DNA of 64,000 nt from Candidatus Ribeiella danica (GCA_016717335.1 JADKFS010000019.1:496001-560000); one strand, 5' to 3'. Positions 17,966-27,541 are shown, counted from the first letter of the stretch. The notes: generated from the letters alone by a model not told the origin. Made by a program: numbers and translations.

Positions 17966-17994
17966 TTGCATGTTTTCGTATCGGGAGATATAAT
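17966..17994 (+). promoter_or_regulatory. Candidate sigma-70 promoter for the DUF5107-TPR gene
   Basis: TTGCAT (17966-17971) and TATAAT (17989-17994) are separated by 17 bp in the 465-bp region between the divergent binding-protein and DUF5107 genes. The region is less GC-rich than its surroundings. The start would leave a leader of about 300 bases. No riboswitch-like structure was recognised in that leader. Confidence 0.5.
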
Positions 17995-18300
17995 TCTAGG
18001 CTATGTGCGGCGCTCTGTCAACTAGCCCGTGCTGTTGCGGCCGGGCCGCACGGCTCCCCCCGGCCTGTGTGTGGCGGCGAAGTCATTAGATCTCTTCTAC
18101 GGCAAGGTGTGTAGTAGCGAGTCACGGCGATCGCAGCGGACTCGGAGAATTGGGGCGTTCACATGCTCTGCGATCGCTCTGGCCGCTGCGGCTCGCGCGT
18201 CTGCTCGCTGCATACCTAAGTTAGAGGAAGCGGGCTTTGGGGAAGGCATCACCCTCCCCAAAGCCCCACCAAGCAGCGCGCTATGGAAGGGTTTGCGCAT

Positions 18301-21300
18301 ATGATCTCGAGACCTGCGACTGCCCGCGCCTGGGCCGAGACGGTGCTGCTGCCGACCTACGGCATCGGCCAGCCCGACAAGAACCCGATGTTTCTGGAGA
18401 AGCGCGTCTACCAGGGCAGCAGCGGGGCGGTGTACCCCTACCCGGTGATCGACCGGGTCCTCGACGAAAAGGTCGACCGGCCCTACACCGCGGTGTTCCT
18501 CGAAAATCGCTACCTCACGATCATGATCCTGCCCGAGATCGGCGGGCGGGTGCAGATGGCGCAGGATAAGACCAACGGCTACCACTTCATCTACTACAAC
18601 CGCGTGATCAAGCCGGCGCTGGTCGGCCTGGCCGGGCCGTGGATCTCCGGCGGGATCGAGCTCAACTGGCCGCAGCACCACCGCCCGAGCACGTTCGACC
18701 CGGTCGAGTGGCGGATCGTCGAGAACGCCGACGGCAGCGCGACGGTCTGGTGCTCCGAGATCGAGCGGATGTTCTTCACCAAGGGCATGCACGGCTTCAC
18801 GCTGCACCCCGACCGCGCGTACCTCGAGATCGCGGTGCAGCTGTACAACCGCACCAGCGAGCCGCAGACGTTCCTGTGGTGGGCCAACCCGGCCGTGCAC
18901 GTCAACGACGACTACCAGTCGGTCTTTCCGCCCGACGTGCACGCGGTGATGGACCACGGCAAGCGCGATGTCTCGGACTTCCCGATCGCCACCGGCACGT
19001 ACTACAAGGTCGACTACGCGCCCGGCACGGACATCTCGCGCTATAAGAACATCCCGGTGCCGACATCCTACATGGCGCACCGCTCCGACTTCGACTTCGT
19101 CGGCGACTACGACCACGGCCGGCAGGCCGGCATGCTGCACGTCGCCGATCACCACGTCGTGCCCGGCAAGAAGCAGTGGACCTGGGGCAACGGCGACTTC
19201 GGCCGGGCCTGGGATCGCCAGCTCACCGACGACGACGGGCCGTACATCGAGCTGATGTGCGGCGCGTTCACCGACAACCAGCCCGATTTCTCGTGGCTGA
19301 TGCCGGGCGAGGAGAAGCGCTTCACGCAGATCTTCATGCCCTACAAGCTGATCGGGCCGGCCAAGAACGCCAGCAAGGACGCGGTGCTGAACCTCGAGTG
19401 CGACGGCGACACGGCCAGGATCGGCGTGTACCTGACCGGCCCGCGCGAGACGCGGGTGGAGCTGCGGCGCGCCGGCGCGCTGCTGTGGGAGGCCAGCGCC
19501 GCGCTGTCGCCGGAGCAGCCGCTGATCGAGACGGTCGGGCTGCCGGCCGGCGCGCGGCCGACCGAGCTGACGCTGCGGGCGCTCGACGCGCGCAGCGGCC
19601 GCGAGCTGGCGTCGTTCACGCCGCTGCCGAAGGAGCGCGGCCCGATCCCGGCGCCGGCCGCCGCGGCGCGCCCGCCGGCCGAGATCGCGTCGAACGAGGA
19701 GCTGTTCCTGAACGGGCTGCACCTGGAGCAGTACCGCCACGCCACCTACGCGCCCGAGCCGTACTACGAGGAGGCGCTGCGCCGCGACCCGCTCGACAGC
19801 CGCTGCAACAACGCCATGGGGCTGCTGCTGTACCGGCGCGGCAAGTTCGCCGAGGCCGAGCCGTACTTTCGCAAGGCGATCGAGAGCCTGACGCGCCGCA
19901 ACCCGAACCCGTACGACGGCGAGCCGTTCTACAACCTGGGCCTGGCGCTGCGGATGCAGGGCCGCTCGCAGGAGGCGTTCGACGCGTTCTACAAGGCGGC
20001 CTGGAGCGCCGCCTGGCAGGACTCGGCCTTCTTCGAGCTGGCCCGCCTGGCGGCCCGCGCGGGCGACGAGGCCCAGGCGCTCGAGCTGGCCAGCAGCGCG
20101 CTGCGGCGCAACTGGTCGCACCACCGCGCGCGCCAGCTCAAGATCGCGCTGCTGCGGCGGCAGGGGCGCGCCGACCAGGCGCTGCGGGAGGTCGCGCTGG
20201 CGCTGGAGCTGGACGTGATGGACGCCGGGGCGCTGTGGGAGCGGCGGCTGCTGGCCGGCGAGCCCGCGGCCGGCGACATGCCGCAGGGGCGGCGCGGCGC
20301 CCACGCCTGCGTCGAGATCGCGCTGGACTACATGCACGCCGGGCTGTTCGACGACGCGGCGGCCGCGCTGGCGGCCGCGCCGGGCGACGACCCGCTGGCG
20401 GCGTACTTCCTGGCGGACTGCGCGCTGCAGCGCGGCGACACGGCCGGGGCGGCCGAGGCGCTGCGCCGCGCGGCCGCGCTGCCGCCCGACTACTGCTTCC
20501 CGCACCGGCTGGAGAGCGTGCCCACGCTAGAGCGCGCGATCGCGGCCAACCCGGATGACGCGCGGGCGCCGTACTACCTGGGCAACTTCTGGTACGCGCA
20601 CCGGCGCTACGCCGAGGCGATCGCCTGCTGGGAGCGCGCGGCCGCGCTCGACCCGGGCTTCCCGACGGCCCAGCGCAACCTGGGGCTGGCCTACTACAAC
20701 AAGCTGCACGACGCCGAGCGGGCGCGGGCGGCCTACGCGCGCGCGTTCGAGCTGAACCCCGACGACGCGCGGGTGCTGTTCGAGCTCGACCAGCTCGAGA
20801 AGAAGCTCAACCGCGCGCCGGCCGAGCGCCTGGCGCTGCTGGAGCGGCACCCCGCGCTGGTCGAGCGGCGCGACGACCTGACGATCGAGCAGATCACGCT
20901 GCTGAACACGCTCGGGCGGCACGAGCAGGCCCACGCCGCGCTGCTGCGGCGCCGCTTCCACCCCTGGGAGGGCGGCGAGGGCAAGACCACCGGGCAGTAC
21001 GTGGTCTGCCTGGTCGAGCAGGCCAGGGCGCTGATCGCGGCCGGCGCGCACGGGCGGGCGCTGGGGCTGCTAGAAAGCGCGCTGGAGTACCCGCCGAACC
21101 TGGGCGAGGGCAAGCTGCCGAACGCGCAGGAGAACAACGTCTACTACTACCTGGGCCTGGCGTGGGAGGGCGCGGGCGACCCGGCGCGGGCGCGATCGTG
21201 CTTCGAGCGGGCCTCGACCGGGCTGAGCGAGCCGGCATCGGCGATGTACTACAACGACCAGCCGCCCGACATGATCTTCTACCAGGGGCTGGCGCGGCAG

Positions 21301-21591
21301 AAGCTGGGGCGCGGCGCGCAGGCGCGCGAGATCTTCCGGAAGCTGGTCGACTACGGGCAGGCGCACCTCGACGACGAGGTCGTGGTGGACTACTTCGCGG
21401 TGTCGCTGCCCACGTTCCTGGTGTTCGACGAAGACCTGCGCGCGCGCAACCGTGCCCACTGCCACTACATGATCGCGCTCGGGGCGCTCGGCCTGGGCGA
21501 CGGCGCGGAGGCGCAGCACCATTTCGAGCGGGTCCTGGCGCTGGACGCGAACCACCAGGGCGCGATCGTGCACCGCGCGCTGCAGAGCTAA
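18301..21591 (+). CDS. DUF5107 domain protein with C-terminal TPR array
   Basis: About 1096 residues. Residues about 15-390 form a DUF5107-type domain (mutarotase-like beta-sandwich in known members), with YLTIMILPEIGGRVQMAQ near 80 and FLWWANPAVHVNDDYQ near 195. A beta segment follows, then tetratricopeptide repeats from about 470 to the end (NNAMGLLLYRRGKFAEAEPY, PFYNLGLALRMQGRSQEAF, RNLGLAYYNKLHDAERARA). No signal peptide is seen, so it is probably cytoplasmic. DUF5107-TPR proteins occur beside carbohydrate catabolic genes but have no assigned reaction; glycoside binding or hydrolysis is possible. I place the start at the ATG at 18301, which has GGAAGGG 9 bp upstream; an in-frame ATG at 18283 is the alternative. 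Confidence 0.85.
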   Translation: MISRPATARAWAETVLLPTYGIGQPDKNPMFLEKRVYQGSSGAVYPYPVIDRVLDEKVDRPYTAVFLENRYLTIMILPEIGGRVQMAQDKTNGYHFIYYNRVIKPALVGLAGPWISGGIELNWPQHHRPSTFDPVEWRIVENADGSATVWCSEIERMFFTKGMHGFTLHPDRAYLEIAVQLYNRTSEPQTFLWWANPAVHVNDDYQSVFPPDVHAVMDHGKRDVSDFPIATGTYYKVDYAPGTDISRYKNIPVPTSYMAHRSDFDFVGDYDHGRQAGMLHVADHHVVPGKKQWTWGNGDFGRAWDRQLTDDDGPYIELMCGAFTDNQPDFSWLMPGEEKRFTQIFMPYKLIGPAKNASKDAVLNLECDGDTARIGVYLTGPRETRVELRRAGALLWEASAALSPEQPLIETVGLPAGARPTELTLRALDARSGRELASFTPLPKERGPIPAPAAAARPPAEIASNEELFLNGLHLEQYRHATYAPEPYYEEALRRDPLDSRCNNAMGLLLYRRGKFAEAEPYFRKAIESLTRRNPNPYDGEPFYNLGLALRMQGRSQEAFDAFYKAAWSAAWQDSAFFELARLAARAGDEAQALELASSALRRNWSHHRARQLKIALLRRQGRADQALREVALALELDVMDAGALWERRLLAGEPAAGDMPQGRRGAHACVEIALDYMHAGLFDDAAAALAAAPGDDPLAAYFLADCALQRGDTAGAAEALRRAAALPPDYCFPHRLESVPTLERAIAANPDDARAPYYLGNFWYAHRRYAEAIACWERAAALDPGFPTAQRNLGLAYYNKLHDAERARAAYARAFELNPDDARVLFELDQLEKKLNRAPAERLALLERHPALVERRDDLTIEQITLLNTLGRHEQAHAALLRRRFHPWEGGEGKTTGQYVVCLVEQARALIAAGAHGRALGLLESALEYPPNLGEGKLPNAQENNVYYYLGLAWEGAGDPARARSCFERASTGLSEPASAMYYNDQPPDMIFYQGLARQKLGRGAQAREIFRKLVDYGQAHLDDEVVVDYFAVSLPTFLVFDEDLRARNRAHCHYMIALGALGLGDGAEAQHHFERVLALDANHQGAIVHRALQS

Positions 21592-21642
21592 ACGGGCGGG
21601 GCTTGGGAAGGGCAAACCCCACCACAGCGTTGAATTGCGCGA

Positions 21643-23160
21643 ATGTTCGCGAATAGGCAGGATAGCTACGGAGACACGATCATCAATCACCGACGATTGA
21701 ACACACAGCGTAGTGCTCGGCTGGGCGCGCTGCTCGCGCTGCTGATCGCGGCCACGCTCGCCGCCGGATGCCAGCCGGCCGCACCCGCCGCCAGCACGCC
21801 AGCCGCGGCGGCCCCGACCGCGGCGGCCCCGACCGCGCCGCACGCCCGCACGAAGGTCGAGCTGCAGCCCGTCGCCGGCGGCCCGGTGCTGCTGCGCAGC
21901 GGCATCGAGCTGCGCAAAGTCGCCGATGTCGAGGGCGGCAGCATCCGCCTGGCGCGCAGCCCGGCCGACGGGGCGCTGTACATCCTGAACGCCGCCAATG
22001 GCCTCTACCGGGTCGACCCGGCCGGCTCGGCCGGCCCGACCAAGCTGCTGGAGAGCACCGCGATCTTCACGGACGGCGTCCCGTCGGGCATGGCGTTCGG
22101 GCCGGACGGGACGCTGTTCGTCGTGGCCAACCGCGCGGTCGGCAAGACGCGCACCCAGGCGCTGATCCGCAGGGGCGCTCCGGCAGCCGGCGGGGGCTTC
22201 AGCTGGGAGACGCTGGCCGCGACCGCGCCGTACCCGCTGAGCAGCACGCCGTTCGACCACCTGTTCAACGGCATCGCGGTCAGCCCCGACGGCGCCTCGG
22301 TGTTCGTCAACAGCGGCTCGCGCACCGACCACGGCGAGGTCGAGCACAACAACTACAGCTTCCGCGACGTGCGCGAGGTTCCGCTGACCTCGGCGATCTT
22401 CCGGCTCCCGGCCGACGCGCGCGACCTACGCCTGCCGAATGACCAGGCCGCGCTGCAGCCCTACCTGTTCGCCGACGGCGTGCGCAACTCCTACGACCCG
22501 GCCTTCGCGCCGAACGGCGAGCTGTTCGCGGGCGACAACGGCCCCGACGCCGACTACCCCGACGAGCTGAACTGGCTGCGCGCGGGGCGGCACTACGGCT
22601 TCCCGTGGCGCTTCGGCGACCAGGACAACCCGCAGCAGCGCGCCGACTACGACAGCGCCAAGGACAAGCGCCTGCAGCCGGACTTCACGGCGGTGCAGCT
22701 CGGCGCCTATCGCAACGACCCCGGCTTCCCCAAGCCGCCGGGCGCGTTCACCGACCCGCTGGCGAACCTCGGGCCGGACGCGGCGCAGTACCGCGGCGAC
22801 GACGGCCAGCAGCACGACGCCGCCGCCGAGGGCAGGCCGCTGCGCAGCCTCACGCCGCACCGCTCGCCGCTGGGGCTGGTGTTCGCCGACGACGCCAAGA
22901 TGCCGGCCGACCTGCGCGGCGACGGCGAGACGCTGAGCGCGTTCCTGCTGAGCTGGGGCGCGGCCGGCGGCACGCTCACCGATCGCGGCCAGGACCTGCT
23001 GCAGCTCCGGCTGACCAAGCGCGGCGACGACTACGAGGCGGTGACCAGCCAGATCGCGCGCGGGTTCAAGAACCCGATCGACGCGGTGCTGATCGAGAAC
23101 CGGCTGTACGTGCTCGAGTTCAGCTCGGGCAGCGCGATCTGGGAGCTGACGTTTAAGTAG
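21643..23160 (+). CDS. PQQ-dependent sugar dehydrogenase-like (glucose/sorbosone dehydrogenase) lipoprotein
   Basis: A 505-residue extracytoplasmic beta-propeller. The signal (RLGALLALLIAATLAAGC) ends at a lipobox Cys near residue 43, followed by an Ala/Pro/Thr linker. Propeller hallmarks are GMAFGPDGTLFVV, FNGIAVSPDGASVFVNSGSR, FADGVRNSYDPAFAPNGELF and GDNGPDADYPDELNWL, the last typical of the glucose/sorbosone dehydrogenase family. It likely oxidises an aldose outside the membrane to a lactone, fitting the lactonase and sugar-acid enzymes nearby. Start is uncertain because no good ribosome site precedes the ATG at 21643; the signal peptide itself begins about 20 residues later. The GntR gene follows 8 bp after the stop. 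Confidence 0.87.
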   Translation: MFANRQDSYGDTIINHRRLNTQRSARLGALLALLIAATLAAGCQPAAPAASTPAAAAPTAAAPTAPHARTKVELQPVAGGPVLLRSGIELRKVADVEGGSIRLARSPADGALYILNAANGLYRVDPAGSAGPTKLLESTAIFTDGVPSGMAFGPDGTLFVVANRAVGKTRTQALIRRGAPAAGGGFSWETLAATAPYPLSSTPFDHLFNGIAVSPDGASVFVNSGSRTDHGEVEHNNYSFRDVREVPLTSAIFRLPADARDLRLPNDQAALQPYLFADGVRNSYDPAFAPNGELFAGDNGPDADYPDELNWLRAGRHYGFPWRFGDQDNPQQRADYDSAKDKRLQPDFTAVQLGAYRNDPGFPKPPGAFTDPLANLGPDAAQYRGDDGQQHDAAAEGRPLRSLTPHRSPLGLVFADDAKMPADLRGDGETLSAFLLSWGAAGGTLTDRGQDLLQLRLTKRGDDYEAVTSQIARGFKNPIDAVLIENRLYVLEFSSGSAIWELTFK

Positions 23161-23168
23161 AGTTGCAG

Positions 23169-23957
23169 ATGACACCATTGCCAGATCCACCAGTCGACCA
23201 CGGTCGCGCGCTCGCGCCGGCGATCCGGCGCGACGAGGCGGCCGCCCAGGGCAACCCGGTCTTTCAGGTCGTCTTCGACGAGCTCAAGCAGCGGATTCGG
23301 CGGGGCGAGTGGCTGCCGGGCGAGCGGCTGCCCAGCATCGCGCAGCTCGCCAAGGAGCTTGGCGCCAGCACCGGCTCGGTGCGCGAGGCGCTGCGCTCGC
23401 TCCAGTCGATCGGGCTGGTGAAGATCGAGCACGGGCGCGGCGTCTTCGTCACCGGCCCGCGCCGCGCGGCCGACGTGGCGGACTACCTGCAGGATGTGAG
23501 CATCGGGCTGATCGTGGCGCTGGCCGAGACGCGCCGCATCCTGGAGCCGGAGCTAGCCGCGCTGGCGGCCGAGCGCGGCAGCGCGGCGGAGCTGGCCGAG
23601 ATCGAGCGGCTGGCCCGCCAGATGGAGGAGGAAGCGCAGCAGGGCCTGGATTTTGTCGAGCCGGACGTGCAGTTCCATCGCCGGATCGCCGCGGCCGCGC
23701 ACAACTCGGTGCTCTACCGTATGATCGAGAGCGTGAGCGACCTGTTCCTGGAGGGCCGCAAGCTGACGTCGACGGAGCCTGGGATGACCCCGCGCGCCGT
23801 GCGCTACCACCTGCTGATCGCCGAGGCGCTGCGCGAGCGCAACGCGCCGCAGGCCCGGCTGCTGATGCTGGCGCACATGAACGATGCGTTCAGCAGCGTG
23901 CTGGCGATCGAGGCGAAGGCGGGGCAGCTCGGGGCGCCGGAAAACCCGCGCCCGTAG
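23169..23957 (+). CDS. FadR-type GntR family transcriptional regulator (FCD domain)
   Basis: A 262-residue regulator. The winged-helix domain covers residues about 30-95 (LKQRIRRGEWLPGERLPSIA, GASTGSVREALRSLQSIG, GRGVFVTGPR). A C-terminal helical FCD effector domain follows (ETRRILEPELAALAAERG, DVQFHRRIAAAAHN, RYHLLIAEALRERNAPQARL), where the Asp and His residues usually bind a metal that contacts a carboxylic-acid effector. A TTG six bases upstream is also possible. It is next to a uronate-dehydrogenase-like gene, and many FCD regulators respond to uronates, so control of the plus-strand catabolic genes is likely. Confidence 0.9.
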   Translation: MTPLPDPPVDHGRALAPAIRRDEAAAQGNPVFQVVFDELKQRIRRGEWLPGERLPSIAQLAKELGASTGSVREALRSLQSIGLVKIEHGRGVFVTGPRRAADVADYLQDVSIGLIVALAETRRILEPELAALAAERGSAAELAEIERLARQMEEEAQQGLDFVEPDVQFHRRIAAAAHNSVLYRMIESVSDLFLEGRKLTSTEPGMTPRAVRYHLLIAEALRERNAPQARLLMLAHMNDAFSSVLAIEAKAGQLGAPENPRP

Positions 23958-24044
23958 GGTGCCGGGCCTGGGGGCGGGATGGGCGAGGGGCGCTCTGGTG
24001 CACGATCGGCGCATACGCGAGGGGCTGAATAGAAAAAGAGGGCC

Positions 24045-24881
24045 ATGAACATCGCAGTCACCGGCGGGAATGGCGAGCTTGGGCGCACGCTCATCCCGTA
24101 TCTGCTCGAGCAGGGGCACGCCGTGGTCAGCATCGACCGGGCGCTGCCGCCCATGCCGCAGCCGCGCCCGGCGCTCATGCCGACGCACCTTGTCGCCGAC
24201 GTGCGCAGCTTCGGCGAGCTGGTGGCCGCCCTGCGCGGCTGCGACGCGGTCATCCACCTGGCCGCGCACCGCTCGCCGGCAAACCATCCCGACTCGGTGG
24301 TGTACATCGACAACACCGCCGGCAGCTACAACGCGCTCAGCGCGGCGGCGACGCTGGGCATCCAGCGGGTGTGCCTGGCCTCGTCGATCAATGCGATCGG
24401 CGGCGTGTTCAGCCGCGCGCCGCGCTACGACTACTTTCCGGTGGACGAGCGGCACCCGACCTATGCCGAGGACCCCTACAGCCTGTCGAAGTGGGTGATG
24501 GAGCAGCAGGCCGACGCCTTCGCGCGCCGCTTCGCGGATATGCGGATCGCCAGCCTGCGCTTCCACGGGCTGGTGGAGAGCCGCGAGCGCGCCGTCCAGT
24601 TCTCGTCGCTCGCCGGCGAGGTGGCGGCGCGGCACCTGTGGGCCTACACGCTGCTGTCGGCCGCCAGCCGGGCCTGCCTGCTGGCCGTGACGGCGGACGT
24701 GCGCGGCCACGAGGTGTTCTATATCACCGCGCCGCGCACGGCGATGCCCGCGCCCTCGCTCGAGCTGGCGCGCCAGCGCTACCCCGACACGCCGATCCGC
24801 GGCGATCTGTCAGGCCACAACGGCTTTTTCGACTGCGGCAAGGCCCAGCGCGTGCTGGGGTGGGAGCACGATCTGGAGTGA
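24045..24881 (+). CDS. NAD-dependent epimerase/dehydratase, uronate-dehydrogenase-like (paralog of 3999-4829)
   Basis: A 278-residue extended SDR. GGNGELG is at residues 7-13, YSLSK near residue 148, and VLGWEHD closes the protein. AGAGGG-type ribosome site precedes the ATG. It aligns end to end with the gene at 3999-4829, sharing DERHPTY, EDPYSLSKW, SLRFH, SRACLLAV and GFFDC, so the locus has two diverged copies. The two may use different uronate or aldose substrates. Reaction inferred as NAD-dependent oxidation of a sugar at C1 to the lactone; a nucleotide-sugar epimerase cannot be fully excluded. Confidence 0.85.
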   Translation: MNIAVTGGNGELGRTLIPYLLEQGHAVVSIDRALPPMPQPRPALMPTHLVADVRSFGELVAALRGCDAVIHLAAHRSPANHPDSVVYIDNTAGSYNALSAAATLGIQRVCLASSINAIGGVFSRAPRYDYFPVDERHPTYAEDPYSLSKWVMEQQADAFARRFADMRIASLRFHGLVESRERAVQFSSLAGEVAARHLWAYTLLSAASRACLLAVTADVRGHEVFYITAPRTAMPAPSLELARQRYPDTPIRGDLSGHNGFFDCGKAQRVLGWEHDLE

Positions 24882-24892
24882 CTGCCGTCATG

Positions 24893-25064
24893 ATTCATCC
24901 CCCTCACCCCCGACCCCCGCTCCCCCGCGGGGAGCGGGGGCGATCGTTCGTGGGTGTGGCGCGGCGGCAAAGCCGCCGCGCCACACCCACGAAAAAGAAA
25001 CCCCCGCCCCTGGCAGGGGCGGGGGCAGGGGGTGGGGTTTGTAACATACGGGATGACTCATGAC
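24893..25064. repeat. Dispersed composite hairpin element, copy 2 (inverted relative to copy 1)
   Basis: Contains the hairpin 24954-24986, identical to 2381-2413 (15-bp arms, AAA loop), flanked by other C/G hairpins, and ends in TAACATACGGGATGACTCAT, the reverse complement of the boundary seen at 2310. The identity with copy 1, 22 kb away, is high except in the flanking C/G hairpins. It sits between the oxidoreductase and enolase-superfamily genes. Confidence 0.85.
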
Positions 25065-25126
25065 CGCCGACCCAGGTTCGATTGAACGCCCCTACCGCCG
25101 ACCTGGGCTAGATGGAGCTACGACTC

Positions 25127-26305
25127 ATGCGTATCACCGACATCAAGTCCTACCCGGTGTGGGTAGGCAACCGCAACCAGCTGATCGTCAAGGTCGAGAC
25201 GGACGAGGGCATCTACGGCCTGGGCGAGGCGGGCCTGAGCGGGCGCGAGCTGGCCGTGCTCGGCGCGCTCAAGCACTTCCGCGAGATTCTGATCGGCAAA
25301 GACGCGCTGCAGCGCGGCCGGATCTGGCAGGAGCTGTACCGCAGCCAGTACTTCGAGGGCGGGCGCGTGCTGCTGGCGGCGCAGAGCGCGATCGATATCG
25401 CCCTGCACGATATCGCCGGCAAGGCCCTGAACGTGCCGGTCTACCAGCTGCTGGGCGGCAAGCAGCGCGACACCATCCCGTGCTTCGCGACCGCATCGGG
25501 CAGCACCGGCGAGCAGATGCTCGAGAGCATCCAGATGCTGTGGGCGCACGGCTGGCGGGTGATCCGCACCGGGACGCTGATGCCGCGGCAGCCCGAGGCG
25601 CCCGACATCTTCGAGCCGCGCGAGAGCATCGGCTACACCGCGCAGTGGCTGGTCAAGGCGCGCGAGGCGATCGGCGGCGAGCTGGTGCTCGGTATCGACT
25701 ACCACCACCGCCTGTCGATCGCCGAGACGGCCTCGTTCTGCCAGCGCATGCCGATGGGCACGCTCGACTTCATCGAGGAGCCGATCCGCGACGAGACGCC
25801 CGAGGCCTACGAGGCGCTGCGCAAGCTCACCGGCATCCCGTTCGCGGTCGGCGAGGAGTTCGCCAGCAAGTGGCAGTTCCTGCCCTACATCGAGCGGCAC
25901 CTGACCGACTTCGCCCGCGTGGATATCTGCAACGTCGGCGGGTTCACCGAGGCGATGAAGGTGGCCGGCTGGGCCGAGGCGCACTACATCGACCTGATGC
26001 CGCACAACCCGCTTGGCCCGATCTGTACGGCGGCCACGATCCACATGGCCGCGGCGGTGCCCAACTTCGCCTGGCAGGAGGTGCGGGTGACGCAGTCCGA
26101 GAATCTGTACTACGGCAAGTCCGGCCTGAACGACGCCGACGTGCTGTTCCCGGTCCAGCCGCGCCTGGTGGGCGACTCCTTCCCGGTGCCGACCGCGCCC
26201 GGGCTCGGCGTCGAGCTCGACGAGCAGCTGGCCGAGGCGCAGGCGTGGCAGTTCTGGGAGGCGCCGCACTGGCGCCGGCGCGACGGCTCGGTCACGAACT
26301 GGTGA
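25127..26305 (+). CDS. Enolase-superfamily sugar-acid dehydratase (galactonate-dehydratase-like)
   Basis: A 392-residue mandelate racemase/muconate lactonizing enzyme. The lid begins MRITDIKSYPVWVG and includes SAIDIALHDIAGKALNVPVY. In the barrel, LVLGIDYHHRLS and DFIEEPIRDE give metal ligands, AVGEEFASKW the third ligand, and LMPHNPLGPICTAA a candidate catalytic His with the HNPLGP pattern familiar from D-galactonate dehydratases. The usual KxK lysine block is not clear. I choose the ATG at 25127, which has GGAG 9 bp upstream; the ATG at 25112 is in the same frame. Likely yields a 2-keto-3-deoxy acid for the downstream kinase and aldolase. Confidence 0.9.
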   Translation: MRITDIKSYPVWVGNRNQLIVKVETDEGIYGLGEAGLSGRELAVLGALKHFREILIGKDALQRGRIWQELYRSQYFEGGRVLLAAQSAIDIALHDIAGKALNVPVYQLLGGKQRDTIPCFATASGSTGEQMLESIQMLWAHGWRVIRTGTLMPRQPEAPDIFEPRESIGYTAQWLVKAREAIGGELVLGIDYHHRLSIAETASFCQRMPMGTLDFIEEPIRDETPEAYEALRKLTGIPFAVGEEFASKWQFLPYIERHLTDFARVDICNVGGFTEAMKVAGWAEAHYIDLMPHNPLGPICTAATIHMAAAVPNFAWQEVRVTQSENLYYGKSGLNDADVLFPVQPRLVGDSFPVPTAPGLGVELDEQLAEAQAWQFWEAPHWRRRDGSVTNW

Positions 26306-26473
26306 GGCTCGATGGTGCGCCAGCGCGCCGCGCCCGCTGCCCTCGGCTCCCGGAACGGGAGAGGGCGGGGCGACCCGGCGCGCCGGTACGCCAATGAACG
26401 AACATTCCACCCCCGCAGGGGATGCGGGTGGGGCGCAGCCTCGCCTCATCCCCACTCAGGAAAGGAGAGCTTG

Positions 26474-27541
26474 ATGACAGCGGAACTGCTGCTCGTCGGC
26501 GGCTATGCTGCGGCCGACCGGCCGGGCATTCACGCGCTCGACTTCGACCAGGCGACCGGCGCGCTGACGCCGCGCGGGTCGCTCGCCGGGGTCGCCAACC
26601 CCTCGTTCCTGGTGGTCCACCCGAACCGGCGCTGGTTCTACGCCGTCGGCGAGACGAGCCAGGCCAGCGGCGCGCCCGGCTCGGTCTGGGCCTGCGGGCT
26701 GGAGCGCGCGCCCCTGGCGCTGCGCGCTGTCAACCAGCAGCCCAGCGGCGGCGACGACCCCTGCCACCTGCTGCTCGACGCGGCCGGCGGCTGGCTGATC
26801 GTGTCGAACTACAGCAGCGGCAGCGTCGGCGTGCTGCCGATCCTGCCCGACGGCTCGCTGGGCGAGCTGACCGACCTGGCGCAGCACCGCGGCAGCGGCC
26901 CCAACCCGGCGCGGCAGGAGGGGCCGCACGCGCACTCGGCGACGCTCACGCCGGATGGGCGCTTCGTGATCGTGGCCGACCTGGGGCTGGACCAGCTGCT
27001 GGTGTACGCGCTCGACCGTGCGGCCGGCAAGCTCATCCCGCACGGCCAGGCCGCTGCGCGGCCGGGCGCCGGCCCGCGGCACATGGCGTTCCACCCCGGC
27101 GGGCGGCGCGCGTACGTCGCGAACGAGCTGGACAACACCGTGGCCATGTACGACTACGACGCGGCGAGCGGCGCGCTGCGCGAGCTGCAGGCGCTCGACA
27201 CGCTGCCGGCGGGCGCGCCGGAGAGCTACGTCGCCGACATCCACATCGCGCCGTCGGGCGAGCGCCTGTACGTCTCGAACCGCGGCCACGACAGCCTGGC
27301 GGTCTTCGACGTCGCGCCGGATGGGCGGCTCGATCGCGCGGCCATCCGGCCGTGCGGCGGCAGGTGGCCGCGCAACTTCGCGCTCGCGCCGGGCGGCCGC
27401 TTCGCGCTGGTGGCGAACCAGCACAGCGACGAGCTGGCCGCGCTGCCGCTGCCGGGCGGGCCGCAGGCGGTCGGCGAGCCGGTGGCGCGGGCGGCGGCGG
27501 CCGGGGCCGCCTGCGTGCAGGTTGTGGGGGCTGCGGACTGA
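26474..27541 (+). CDS. Lactonase family beta-propeller protein (6-phosphogluconolactonase type)
   Basis: A 355-residue seven-bladed propeller of the YbhE/Pgl lactonase family. Blocks seen are LLVGGYAAADRPGIHALDFD, NPSFLVVHPNRRWFYAVGE, EGPHAHSATLTPDGRFVIV (the HAH segment is typical), GPRHMAFHPGGRRAYVANEL, YVADIHIAPSGERLYVSNRG and GRWPRNFALAPGGRF. It hydrolyses a sugar-acid lactone to the free acid. The ATG at 26474 is chosen because AAAGGAG precedes it and the propeller starts at once; the frame upstream is C/G repeat. It fits between dehydrogenases making lactones and dehydratases using the acids. Confidence 0.92.
   Translation: MTAELLLVGGYAAADRPGIHALDFDQATGALTPRGSLAGVANPSFLVVHPNRRWFYAVGETSQASGAPGSVWACGLERAPLALRAVNQQPSGGDDPCHLLLDAAGGWLIVSNYSSGSVGVLPILPDGSLGELTDLAQHRGSGPNPARQEGPHAHSATLTPDGRFVIVADLGLDQLLVYALDRAAGKLIPHGQAAARPGAGPRHMAFHPGGRRAYVANELDNTVAMYDYDAASGALRELQALDTLPAGAPESYVADIHIAPSGERLYVSNRGHDSLAVFDVAPDGRLDRAAIRPCGGRWPRNFALAPGGRFALVANQHSDELAALPLPGGPQAVGEPVARAAAAGAACVQVVGAAD

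Noticed and set aside
18097..20505. 802-codon minus-strand ORF opposite the DUF5107-TPR gene
   Set aside because: Composition is Arg/Val/Leu/Gln-rich as expected for an antisense shadow of a GC-rich gene; the plus strand has clear domains.
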